DNA from: an uncultured Eubacterium sp.
Lineage (GTDB): Bacteria > Bacillota > Clostridia > Lachnospirales > Lachnospiraceae
Length of the DNA stretch: 9,396 nucleotides
NCBI GenBank assembly: GCA_910579075.1
Contig: CAJTSV010000058.1
Location: 14,355-23,750 of the forward strand
Direction of reading: 5' to 3'
Shown here: one piece after another, positions 1 to 6,838 of the stretch
Numbering within the stretch: the first letter of the stretch is position 1
Layout: every line of letters starts with the position of its first letter
Notes under the pieces: generated by a model
What the model saw: the letters and a program-made list of their open reading frames with translations, nothing else
Databases searched by the model: none
Told to the model about the DNA's origin: nothing
Made by a program: the position numbers and the translations under genes

Positions 1-2277
1 ATTGTCAGCCAGCTGAAAAAAATGGGCTCGGCTGCGGACTGGGAGCGCGAGCGCTTTACCATGGACGAAGGCTGCTCCAAAGCAGTGGAAGAAGTATTTG
101 TCCGTTTATACAAAAAGGGATATATTTATAAGGGAAACCGCATTATTAACTGGTGTCCGGTATGTAAAACCTCGATTTCCGATGCGGAAACCGAGCATGT
201 GGACCAGGACGGGCATTTCTGGCATATCAGATATCCGGTCAAGGGCGAGGAAGGCCGTTTTGTGGAAATCGCAACGACCCGCCCGGAAACGATGTTTGGC
301 GATACGGCCGTTGCCGTAAACCCGGATGATGCGCGTTATCAGGATATTATCGGAAAGACGCTCCTTCTTCCGATGACCGGCCGTGAAATTCCGGTGATTG
401 CCGATGCCTATGTAGACCGGGAATTTGGAACCGGATGCGTGAAAATCACGCCGGCACATGACCCGAACGACTTTGAGGTCGGAAAACGGCATAACCTGGA
501 GCTGGTCAATGTCATGAACGACGATGCAACGATGAACGAAAATGCCGGGAAATATGCAGGCATGGACCGTTATGCATGCCGCGAAGCCCTGATAAAAGAC
601 CTGGATGCGGCAGGGCTGTTAGCGACAGTCAAAGACCATGCGCATGCAGTCGGCACGCATGACCGCTGCAAGACGGTGGTGGAGCCAATGGCGAAGATGC
701 AGTGGTTTGTGGCGATGGAAGAACTTGCAAAGCCGGCAATCGAAGCTGTGAAAAACGGGGAGCTGCGGTTTGTGCCGGAGCGGTTTGACAAAATTTACCT
801 GCACTGGCTGGAAGGCATCCGTGACTGGTGCATTTCCAGGCAGCTTTGGTGGGGGCACCGGATTCCGGCTTATTACTGCCCGCACTGCGGGGAAATGGTG
901 GTGGCAAAGACCGGGGAAGAACCGTCCGAATGCCCGAAATGCGGCCATCCGGGCATGGAGCAGGACCCGGACACGCTTGATACATGGTTTTCATCCGCAC
1001 TCTGGCCGTTTTCCACACTGGGCTGGCCGGAGCAGACGCAGGATCTGGACTATTTTTACCCGACCGATGTGCTGGTAACCGGGTATGACATTATTTTCTT
1101 CTGGGTTATCCGCATGGTATTTTCCGGCTATGAGCAGACGGGCCGTTCCCCGTTCCATACCGTGCTGATTCACGGGCTTATCCGCGATTCGCAGGGGCGC
1201 AAGATGAGCAAGTCGTTAGGAAACGGCATTGACCCGCTGGAGGTTATTGAAAAATATGGCGCGGATGCGCTGCGGCTGACGCTGATTACCGGAAATGCAC
1301 CTGGAAACGACATGCGTTTTTACTGGGAACGCGTCGAGGCATCCAGAAACTTTGCAAACAAGGTGTGGAATGCATCCCGCTTTATTATGATGAACCTGGA
1401 AGGCCGCGAGGTGAAAAGGCCGCAGCCGGAGCATTTTGCACCGGCAGATAAGTGGATTATTTCCAGCCTGAATACGCTTGCAGCCGATATGACAGAAAAT
1501 ATGGATAAATTTGAGCTTGGCATAGCGGTTCAGAAGGTGTATGATTTTATCTGGGATGAATTCTGTGACTGGTATATCGAAATAGCAAAGCTGCGCACAT
1601 ATCAGTACGAAGCCATGCCGCAGTCAGCCAATGCGGCCCTGTGGACGCTGCGCGAGGTGCTTTCCCAGGCGTTAAAGCTCCTGCATCCGTTTATGCCGTT
1701 TATTACCGAAGAAATTTTCTGTACGCTGCACCCGCAGGAAGAATCCATTATGCTGGCACAGTGGCCTTTATATAAGGAAGAACTTCATTTTGAAGCAGAG
1801 GAAGGCATGCTTTCCCATGCAAAAGACCTTGTGCGGGCAGTGCGCGCCCTGCGCAAAGACATGGATGTGCCGAACAGCCGCAAAACGAAGCTGTATATCG
1901 TGTCTGCGGATGACGGAATCAGGGATATGTTTGAACAGGTTAAAGATGCGTACCTGTCACTTGCCAACGCCTCTGAGGCAGAAATCCGGGCAGACATGCA
2001 GGGAATCCCGCAGGATGCCGTATCTGTTGTGATTCCGGGCGCGTCTGTTTATATTCCGCTGGACGAACTGGTGGATAAGGCCAAAGAGACGCAGCGGCTG
2101 AACAAAGAAAAAGCCCGTCTGGAAAAGGAGCTGGCACGCTCAAAACAGATGCTGTCCAATGAAAAGTTTTTAAGCAAAGCACCGCAGGCGAAAATAGAGG
2201 AAGAAAAGAAGAAGCTGGCTGGATATGAAGACATGATGGCAGAGGTCGTAAAAAGACTGGAGCAGATGCAGCCGTAA
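1..2277 (+). CDS. valS: Valyl-tRNA synthetase, 5'-truncated by window edge
   Basis: Class Ia aminoacyl-tRNA synthetase that charges tRNA-Val with valine in the cytoplasm. The open frame runs from base 1 with no start codon, giving 758 codons; family members are about 880 residues, so roughly 120-130 N-terminal residues, including the HIGH signature, lie upstream. By window codon: a CPVC knuckle at 52-55; the CP1 editing domain with TTRPETMFGD (92-101) and the segment GTGCVKITPAHDPNDF (143-158), which hydrolyses mischarged Thr-tRNA; a second zinc-type knuckle CPHC (293-296) and CPKC (311-314); the DTLDTWFSS region (324 on); and KMSKS (401-405), the ATP-binding loop. The anticodon-binding helical domain follows, then a Lys/Glu-rich C-terminal coiled coil (about 690-755) typical of ValRS rather than IleRS or LeuRS. 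The next gene is not folC, the common neighbour in bacilli. No T-run terminator follows; a hairpin-rich repeat does. Confidence 0.97.
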   Translation: MVSQLKKMGSAADWERERFTMDEGCSKAVEEVFVRLYKKGYIYKGNRIINWCPVCKTSISDAETEHVDQDGHFWHIRYPVKGEEGRFVEIATTRPETMFGDTAVAVNPDDARYQDIIGKTLLLPMTGREIPVIADAYVDREFGTGCVKITPAHDPNDFEVGKRHNLELVNVMNDDATMNENAGKYAGMDRYACREALIKDLDAAGLLATVKDHAHAVGTHDRCKTVVEPMAKMQWFVAMEELAKPAIEAVKNGELRFVPERFDKIYLHWLEGIRDWCISRQLWWGHRIPAYYCPHCGEMVVAKTGEEPSECPKCGHPGMEQDPDTLDTWFSSALWPFSTLGWPEQTQDLDYFYPTDVLVTGYDIIFFWVIRMVFSGYEQTGRSPFHTVLIHGLIRDSQGRKMSKSLGNGIDPLEVIEKYGADALRLTLITGNAPGNDMRFYWERVEASRNFANKVWNASRFIMMNLEGREVKRPQPEHFAPADKWIISSLNTLAADMTENMDKFELGIAVQKVYDFIWDEFCDWYIEIAKLRTYQYEAMPQSANAALWTLREVLSQALKLLHPFMPFITEEIFCTLHPQEESIMLAQWPLYKEELHFEAEEGMLSHAKDLVRAVRALRKDMDVPNSRKTKLYIVSADDGIRDMFEQVKDAYLSLANASEAEIRADMQGIPQDAVSVVIPGASVYIPLDELVDKAKETQRLNKEKARLEKELARSKQMLSNEKFLSKAPQAKIEEEKKKLAGYEDMMAEVVKRLEQMQP

Positions 2278-2316
2278 TGCAGAATGCAAAGTCCTGTGTG
2301 AACAGTAACGCAGAAT

Positions 2317-2450
2317 GTAACAGTTCAGGCAGGTCTTTGCACCCTGATGCAAAGACCGTAAAAATATGATTCAGGAGTGCAAAAATCCCATCGCGAAGCG
2401 ATTTTCAATGGATTTTTGCATGTAACAGGTCAGCTTGCCTGAACTGTTAC
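2317..2450 (+). repeat. Hairpin-rich dispersed repeat, copy 1 (MITE/REP-like)
   Basis: This 134-nt segment is bounded by a perfect 15-bp inverted repeat (2317-2331 and 2436-2450) and flanked on both sides by CGCAGAAT (2309-2316 and 2451-2458). Inside are three further foldbacks. One is a perfect 10-bp stem, 2332-2341 with 2348-2357. The second is an 11-bp stem, TGCAAAAATCC (2378-2388) with 2410-2420, enclosing ATCGC-GAA-GCGAT (2390-2402). The third pairs GTAACAGGTCA (2422-2432) with TGAACTGTTAC (2440-2450) with one mismatch. The last 84 nt (2367-2450) recur at 7621-7704. The first 40 nt after valS (2278-2316) contain two more GCAGAAT motifs and a TGAACAGTAAC end that resembles the copy 2 terminus. 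This suggests nested or decayed copies. There is no coding potential. It follows valS on the same strand and may act as an mRNA 3' end or stabiliser, but it lacks a terminator T-run. Confidence 0.75.
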
Positions 2451-2489
2451 CGCAGAATAACTTTCTCTTGAAAAATTGTAGAATATTTG

Positions 2490-2518
2490 TTGAAGTTTGT
2501 CTCAAATAATGGTAGAAT
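2490..2518 (+). promoter_or_regulatory. Sigma-A-type promoter for the FapA-like gene
   Basis: TTGAAG (2490-2495) and TAGAAT (2513-2518) are separated by 17 bp; each matches the consensus at five of six positions. Transcription would start near 2525. That leaves only about 19 nt before the ATG at 2544 but about 55 nt before the ATG at 2580, which supports the downstream start. Confidence 0.65.
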
Positions 2519-2579
2519 TAGTAGAGATATTCCATAAATAATTATGGCTGATGAATTAATAGTGAAGGGTGGTAAAGTC

Positions 2580-3971
2580 ATGCAGACACAACAGCTTGAT
2601 AGAACAGCAGTAAGTTTTAGTCCTGATGGTATGACAGCATATTTGCGATTACCGGAACCTTTTGATGGACTGAAGTATCGTCTGGAGGATGTTCAGGCGG
2701 CGCTGTCTGCCAGCGGAGTCAAAACCGGGATAGACCAGAAGATGATTCTCAAAATGATAAATGAGGGCGTATATGGCCGGGCTGTTCCGATTGCATCTGG
2801 AAAGCCTGCCAAGGATGGAAAAGACGGTTATTTTGAATATATGTTCCAAAGCCAGCTGGACGGCAAACCGGTAATTAATGAGGATGGCACAGTCAGTTAT
2901 ACAATCAAATTGTTTGAAATGGTAACAGAAGGCCAGCAGATTGCCCTGTATCATCCGGCGATTCAGGGGGAAGACGGCTACAACGTCAAAGAAGCGCCGG
3001 TACGTGCAAGGCCGGGAAGGGAGCTTCCTCCGCTGCGCGGCAGGGGATTTGAATGCAAGCCGGACGGCGTTACCTACATCGCTTCCATTACCGGCAAAAT
3101 CGATATGATTAATGATAAAATCAATATACTGCCTGTATATGAGGTAGCCGGCGACGTGGATGCCAATATGGGCAATATTGAATTCCGCGGGGACGTGATT
3201 ATTCATGGCAGCGTGGATGATGTGGAAATCAGGGCGACCGGCACGGTTACGATTGACGGCGTCGTGCAGGGGGCAAGCATTTTTGCAAACAAGGATATTG
3301 TGCTTGCCGGCGGCGTGCTTGGCAACGGCAAGAGCGTTATCGACGCAAAGGGCGCTATTTCGGCAAAATTTTTCGAGTTTGCAACTGTCCGCTGCAAAGG
3401 GGATATTACAGCCGATATATTCCTAAACAGCAGCGTTTACTGTGAAGGACGTGCCTTTGTCATGAGCCGCAAGGGATGCATTGTAGGCGGCAGCGTGCAT
3501 GCGGTCTGTGGCATCGAGGCAAACAGCGTAGGCAATAATGCGGAAATCCGCACGCATGTCCTGGTTGGCAACAGCGGCGAAATCCGCATGAAGATGGAAG
3601 AATTAAGCACCAGCATAAAGACAGCAGAAGCAAATATAGCAAAAGCAGAAACCGTTCTGCAGAAGTTTCAGGAATACGAAGAAAAAACCGGACAGTCCTG
3701 CAAAGATGACCCGAGACGTGTACAGCTTGTCCGGATCCGGGTACGTGATAAGGCAAGAAAAGCAGCCGATGAAGACGAACTAAAGAAGCTGCGCCTGATG
3801 GTCAGCAACGCAAAAGGCGCAAACATTAAAATACGCAGAAAAGTATATCCGGGCGTGCATATATCGATTGATACGTGTGACACATCCTGCAAGGACGTAT
3901 TTGATAATATTATTTTTATCAAGCAGCAGGAAAAAGTCGTGATGAGAAAGCTCACAGACTGGGGCGAGTAA
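2580..3971 (+). CDS. FapA/DUF342 family protein
   Basis: A 463-residue cytoplasmic protein of the DUF342 family, called FapA (flagellar assembly protein A) after Vibrio. In non-flagellar Firmicutes its function is not established, and no flagellar gene is visible here. No signal peptide or membrane segment is seen. The N-terminal part (about 1-185) has alternating short strands. Residues about 191-330 are rich in Gly, Val, Ile and Asp with short turns such as GDVIIHGSV and ATGTVTIDG, as expected for the polymer-forming right-handed beta-helix. Residues about 335-420 are a charged Lys/Glu/Ala helical region, likely coiled coil, before a short beta C-terminus. An in-frame ATG at 2544 would add 12 residues but has no ribosome site. 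The ATG at 2580 has GGGTGG at 2567-2572 with 7-nt spacing, so I chose it. The gene is monocistronic, with its own promoter and a terminator at 4118-4158. Confidence 0.85.
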   Translation: MQTQQLDRTAVSFSPDGMTAYLRLPEPFDGLKYRLEDVQAALSASGVKTGIDQKMILKMINEGVYGRAVPIASGKPAKDGKDGYFEYMFQSQLDGKPVINEDGTVSYTIKLFEMVTEGQQIALYHPAIQGEDGYNVKEAPVRARPGRELPPLRGRGFECKPDGVTYIASITGKIDMINDKINILPVYEVAGDVDANMGNIEFRGDVIIHGSVDDVEIRATGTVTIDGVVQGASIFANKDIVLAGGVLGNGKSVIDAKGAISAKFFEFATVRCKGDITADIFLNSSVYCEGRAFVMSRKGCIVGGSVHAVCGIEANSVGNNAEIRTHVLVGNSGEIRMKMEELSTSIKTAEANIAKAETVLQKFQEYEEKTGQSCKDDPRRVQLVRIRVRDKARKAADEDELKKLRLMVSNAKGANIKIRRKVYPGVHISIDTCDTSCKDVFDNIIFIKQQEKVVMRKLTDWGE

Positions 3972-3977
3972 ACAGCA

Positions 3978-4060
3978 CCATGCAGAAACCATTAGAAACC
4001 ATATAAAAGCCATGCAGAAGCCATATGGAAACAAAACAGGGAAATACAGGACAAAACAGG
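3978..4060. repeat. Degenerate 10-11 nt tandem repeats downstream of the FapA-like gene
   Basis: Five units beginning with CCAT follow one another: CCATGCAGAAA (3978), CCATTAGAAA (3989), CCATATAAAAG (3999), CCATGCAGAAG (4010) and CCATATGGAAA (4021). Three 10-nt units ending in ACAGG follow: ACAAAACAGG (4031), GAAATACAGG (4041) and ACAAAACAGG (4051). The array starts 7 nt after the stop codon and lies before the terminator, so it should be transcribed as 3' UTR. The unit length is not a multiple of three and no frame stays open through it, so it is not coding. I see nothing further in 4061-4117. Confidence 0.7.
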
Positions 4061-4117
4061 AATCATACACAGCTGATACTGGAATCGAAATAAAAATAGA
4101 ACGAACATATAAATCAT

Positions 4118-4158
4118 AAAAACCAGGCATTACCCGAAATGGGAAGTGCCTGGTTTTT
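4118..4158 (+). terminator. Rho-independent terminator after the FapA-like gene
   Basis: A 12-bp stem pairs AAAAACCAGGCA (4118-4129) with 4147-4158, with an inner CCC/GGG pairing around GAAAT. The run of T at 4154-4159 supplies the U-tract. The A-tract on the other side means it could also work on the minus strand. Confidence 0.9.
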
Positions 4159-4226
4159 TACTGCCGCAGCCAGCCGTTTTTCATATGCCTGAAAAACATT
4201 CCTTCCTGTCCGGCAGGCGGATGAAA

Positions 4227-4256
4227 TTGTTTTTTCGAAAAAAGATGAAAAAACAA
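4227..4256. other. A/T palindrome upstream of the acidic-protein promoter
   Basis: TTTTTTCGAAAAAA (4230-4243) is a perfect 14-bp palindrome. An overlapping alternative pairs TTGTTTTTTC (4227-4236) with GAAAAAACAA (4247-4256), a perfect 10-bp foldback with a 10-nt loop. It ends 12 bp before the -35 box at 4269. It could be an UP-element-like or curved A-tract region, or a regulator site; this is inference from position only. Confidence 0.4.
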
Positions 4257-4268
4257 GACAACCGTTTC

Positions 4269-4296
4269 TTTACAAAGTTTCAGGATATGCTATAAT
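4269..4296 (+). promoter_or_regulatory. Strong sigma-A promoter with extended -10
   Basis: TTTACA (4269-4274, five of six consensus) and TATAAT (4291-4296, perfect) are separated by 16 bp. An extended -10 TG sits at 4288-4289 (TGCTATAAT). The start would fall near 4303, about 30 nt before the first ATG of the two-gene unit. This is the best promoter match in the window. Confidence 0.85.
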
Positions 4297-4332
4297 AAAT
4301 GCGTTTAAGAACAACAGACGGAGGGAATACAG

Positions 4333-4476
4333 ATGATAGATTTTGAAGAAGAATTGAAAAAATTTCAGCCCAGCCTTGAGGTAGAGGAGGCAGAAGAAGC
4401 TATATACAGCCATAATCTGACCGATATGACCGATATCCTGCAGGAAATGATAAAAGAAGCAAGACGCAACCGATAA
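4333..4476 (+). CDS. 47-residue acidic small protein, unknown function
   Basis: A short open frame starts MIDFEEELKKFQPSLEVEEA and ends KEARRNR. It has a good ribosome site, GGAGGG (4320-4325), 7 nt before the ATG, and a near-consensus promoter just upstream. The N-terminal half is strongly acidic with heptad-like Glu/Leu spacing; the C-terminal 20 residues look like an amphipathic helix ending in basic residues. There is no Cys, signal peptide or membrane segment, so it is probably a small cytoplasmic helical protein. The stop codon is 18 nt before the next ATG and the pair shares one promoter and one terminator. It may act with, or regulate, the zinc-ribbon/TPR protein; that link is inferred from the operon alone. 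I do not recognise a named family. Confidence 0.75.
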   Translation: MIDFEEELKKFQPSLEVEEAEEAIYSHNLTDMTDILQEMIKEARRNR

Positions 4477-4494
4477 TACAGGAAGGAGCTGACG

Positions 4495-5895
4495 ATGCAG
4501 TGTTTTAATTGTGGCGCACAGCTGGGAGAAGGGCAGGCCTGCCCGGGCTGCGGCGTAAACGTAAAGATGTATAAAAAACTTCTGGCAATTTCCAATTATT
4601 TATATAATACCGGGCTGGAACGGGCAAAGGTGCGGGATTTGTCCGGGGCAGTCGATGCCCTGAAAAAAAGCCTGCAGTATAATAAAAACAATATCGAAGC
4701 AAGAAACCTGCTCGGGCTTGTTTATTATGAAACCGGAGAGACGGTGTCTGCCCTGAGCGAGTGGGTTATCAGCAAAAACCAGAGAGGACAGGACAATATT
4801 GCCGCGCAGTATCTGGATGATGTGCAGAGCCATCCGGCAATGTTAAATACCGTAAACCAGACGATAAAAAAATATAACCAGGCGCTTTTATACTGCCAGC
4901 AGGACAGCACAGACCTGGCTGTCATCCAGCTGAAAAAAATTCTCTCATCCAATCCAAAGCTTGTAAAAGCACACCAGCTGCTGGCGCTTTTGTATATCCG
5001 CGACCGGAAATATGACCTGGCCAGAAAATCACTGCGCACGGCCGGGCAGATTGACCGCAGCAATACCATTACGATGCGTTACCTTGCGGAAATCGATACG
5101 CTGACCGCTGCGGGAGAGGAAAAAGAAGTACGCAAAAAGAAAAAAGACAGCCGGGTAGAATTCAGCAGCGGCAATGAAACCATCATCCAGCCAGCCAATC
5201 TCAGGGATAATTCCGGCTGGATGATGATTGTAAACATTCTGGTCGGCCTGGTTATCGGCGTGACAGCGACCTATTTTCTGATAGTGCCAAGCATCCGCCA
5301 GAACCTGCAGAAAAGTGCAAACACAGCCGTTTCTGAGGCCAATGACGTGGTTGCGTCCAAAAACCAGGAAATCCAGAGCCTGCAGGAGGAAGTCGCAAAG
5401 CTGGAAAAAGGCATTGAGAAAGCACAGGGCGAGCAGACGGCTTCCCAGACAAAGGCAGACGGCTACCGCGAGCTTCTCGAAGCATATCAGACATACCAGC
5501 AGGGCGGGCTGGAAGATGCAAAGGCGGCGCTGGCAAAGATAGATGGCGCAAAGCTGGATGCCGCGTCCAAACAGCTGTATGATGCCATGCAGGGGGATAT
5601 TAACACAAAGTATCTGGAAACGACGTATAACGAAGGCCATTCGGCCTATATGTCGCGCCAGTACCAGACCTCTGCCGAGCTATTGCAGAAAGTCGTGGAT
5701 ATAGATGACACTTACAGCAACGGGGATGCGATTTATTACCTGGCACAGTCTTACCGGATTATCGGGGAATACGAAAAGGCGGCGGAGCTTTACCAGAAGG
5801 TGATTGAGGATTACCCGTCGTCCTACAAGGCAAATAATGCAAAGAACAATTACCTGCCGGAAGTGCAGGCAAGGCTTGGAACCACGCAGCAGTAA
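4495..5895 (+). CDS. Zinc-ribbon and TPR-repeat single-pass membrane protein
   Basis: A 466-residue protein with a recognisable layout but no named function. Residues 3-19 are a short zinc ribbon (C3-x2-C6 and C16-x2-C19). Residues about 27-200 are TPR helices, with cores such as ARNLLGLVYYETGETVSA and KAHQLLALLYIRDRKYDLA. A basic stretch (VRKKKKDSR) precedes one hydrophobic span (about 242-264). After it come a Glu/Gln/Lys coiled coil (about 275-320) and a second TPR-like block (about 330-460, including YYLAQSYRIIGEYEKAAELY). The positive-inside rule puts the zinc ribbon and first TPR block in the cytoplasm and the coiled coil and second block outside. This layout suggests a scaffold linking cytoplasmic and envelope partners, which is inference. 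AAGGAG (4483-4488) lies 6 nt before the ATG. It is the second gene after the 47-residue protein and is followed by a terminator. Confidence 0.85.
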   Translation: MQCFNCGAQLGEGQACPGCGVNVKMYKKLLAISNYLYNTGLERAKVRDLSGAVDALKKSLQYNKNNIEARNLLGLVYYETGETVSALSEWVISKNQRGQDNIAAQYLDDVQSHPAMLNTVNQTIKKYNQALLYCQQDSTDLAVIQLKKILSSNPKLVKAHQLLALLYIRDRKYDLARKSLRTAGQIDRSNTITMRYLAEIDTLTAAGEEKEVRKKKKDSRVEFSSGNETIIQPANLRDNSGWMMIVNILVGLVIGVTATYFLIVPSIRQNLQKSANTAVSEANDVVASKNQEIQSLQEEVAKLEKGIEKAQGEQTASQTKADGYRELLEAYQTYQQGGLEDAKAALAKIDGAKLDAASKQLYDAMQGDINTKYLETTYNEGHSAYMSRQYQTSAELLQKVVDIDDTYSNGDAIYYLAQSYRIIGEYEKAAELYQKVIEDYPSSYKANNAKNNYLPEVQARLGTTQQ

Positions 5896-5940
5896 GAAAA
5901 GCGGGAATCCGGATGTACAATCGAAAATGGAAACAATACA

Positions 5941-5975
5941 AAAGACACTGGCCGTAACCGGGCCGGTGTCTTTTT
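5941..5975 (+). terminator. Rho-independent terminator after the TPR gene
   Basis: AAAGACACTGGCC (5941-5953) pairs over 13 bp, with one G-U, with 5961-5973 around the loop GTAACCG. The T-run at 5969-5975 supplies the U-tract. It separates the TPR operon from the sporulation operon, so the latter needs its own promoter in 5976-6050; I could not identify a convincing one there. Confidence 0.9.
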
Positions 5976-6064
5976 GCCTGTGTGAAGGGAAGGGGCTGAA
6001 GGGATGCTTTGCGGATGCCCGGCATAACAGAACCAGGTTTTATTATCTTATCAGGAGGTTTTTT

Positions 6065-6409
6065 ATGGAATGCCATTATGAATTAAAAGCGGGATGCCTG
6101 ACAATATCCATGCCAAAGGAGTTAGACCACCACAGTGCGGAGCAGCTGCGCATGGAAGCGGACCTGCTGATTGACTCGTACCGGGTGCGCAGCCTGGTGT
6201 TTGATTTTGCGGGAACGGAGTTTATGGACAGCTCCGGCATCGGGGTGCTGATTGGCAGGTGCCGCAATATGAATTACTGCGGGGGCAGCGTAAAGGCGCA
6301 GCATATGAATGAACGGATTCAGAAAATCTTCCGCATATCCGGCCTGCACAGCCTGATGGAAGCAGAGACGGCAGGGGAGAATGGAAACGGAGGCGGGAAT
6401 CATGAATGA
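6065..6409 (+). CDS. spoIIAA: Anti-sigma-F factor antagonist SpoIIAA (STAS domain)
   Basis: A 114-residue single STAS-domain protein, the usual length for SpoIIAA. In its unphosphorylated form it binds SpoIIAB and frees sigma-F in the forespore; SpoIIAB inactivates it by serine phosphorylation, and the phosphatase SpoIIE (not in this window) reverses this. The phosphorylation motif MDSSGIGVLIGR is at 54-65. S57 aligns with the phosphorylated Ser58 of B. subtilis. The preceding strand LVFDFAG is typical STAS. The Gly/Asn-rich tail (104-114) looks disordered. An open frame extends upstream to 5804, but AGGAGG (6053-6058), 6 nt before the ATG at 6065, and the family N-terminus fix the start. The gene overlaps spoIIAB by 8 nt (ATGAATGA at 6402-6409), indicating translational coupling. 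Confidence 0.95.
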   Translation: MECHYELKAGCLTISMPKELDHHSAEQLRMEADLLIDSYRVRSLVFDFAGTEFMDSSGIGVLIGRCRNMNYCGGSVKAQHMNERIQKIFRISGLHSLMEAETAGENGNGGGNHE

Positions 6410-6833
6410 GAAAAACGAAATGAGCATCCGGTTTGATTCCTATTCGGTAAACGAAGGATTTGCACGGGTTGCGGTAGCGGCTTTTTTATCGGATTTAGAC
6501 CCGACGCTGGACGAGCTTGCGGACGTCAAGACGGCAGTGTCAGAAGCTGTGACCAATTCCATTATCCATGGCTACGATAACCGGATTGGAAAAATTTATG
6601 TCAGCTGCATCAAGCAGAACCAGCAGATACAGATTGAAGTTGTCGACTATGGAAAAGGCATTGAGGATGTCGGCAAGGCAAAGGAGCCGTTTTATACGAC
6701 CCGGCCGGAATTGGAGCGTTCCGGCATGGGCTTTGCATTTATGGAGGCATTTATGGATGATGTCGAGGTGGATTCCGCACCGGGACAGGGCACGACGGTA
6801 CGCATGGTAAAGCAGCTGGGGACAGGGGAATAG
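6402..6833 (+). CDS. spoIIAB: Anti-sigma-F factor and SpoIIAA kinase SpoIIAB
   Basis: A 143-residue GHKL-fold serine kinase that holds sigma-F inactive in an ATP-bound complex and phosphorylates SpoIIAA. The N box SEAVTNSIIHGY (47-58) contains the catalytic Glu48 and the Mg-ligand Asn52. The G1 box is VDYGKGI (81-87). The segment PELERSGMGF (102-111) includes the G2 ATP lid. Arg22 in FARVAVAAF aligns with B. subtilis Arg20, which contacts both sigma-F and SpoIIAA. An in-frame ATG at 6381 would add 7 residues but has poor ribosome-site spacing. GGAGG (6389-6393), 8 nt before the ATG at 6402, and the family N-terminus favour the later start. Its stop is 5 nt before the sigF ATG at 6839. Confidence 0.96.
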   Translation: MNEKNEMSIRFDSYSVNEGFARVAVAAFLSDLDPTLDELADVKTAVSEAVTNSIIHGYDNRIGKIYVSCIKQNQQIQIEVVDYGKGIEDVGKAKEPFYTTRPELERSGMGFAFMEAFMDDVEVDSAPGQGTTVRMVKQLGTGE

Positions 6834-6838
6834 CAGCC

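Noticed and set aside
2332..2357. A terminator for valS at the perfect 10-bp hairpin
   Set aside because: It is followed by GTAAAAAT, not a T-run, so it lacks the hallmark of intrinsic termination. It is treated as part of the repeat.
3978..4060. A CRISPR array at the tandem repeat
   Set aside because: Units are 10-11 nt, degenerate and contiguous with no spacers; no cas genes are present.
5029..5640. A 203-codon minus-strand open frame opposite the TPR gene
   Set aside because: It is antisense to a well-supported gene, has no ribosome site, and shows no recognisable domain; the same applies to the 185-codon minus-strand frame at 2649-3206.
5804..6064. Upstream extension of the spoIIAA frame
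   Set aside because: It would overlap the TPR gene and cross a strong terminator. The AGGAGG and family N-terminus place the start at 6065.
5976..6064. A sigma-H or sigma-A promoter for spoIIAA
   Set aside because: TATTAT at 6041-6046 resembles a -10 box but no -35 partner lies at the right distance, and no clear sigma-H pair (AGGA and GAAT) was found. A promoter must exist here but I cannot place it.
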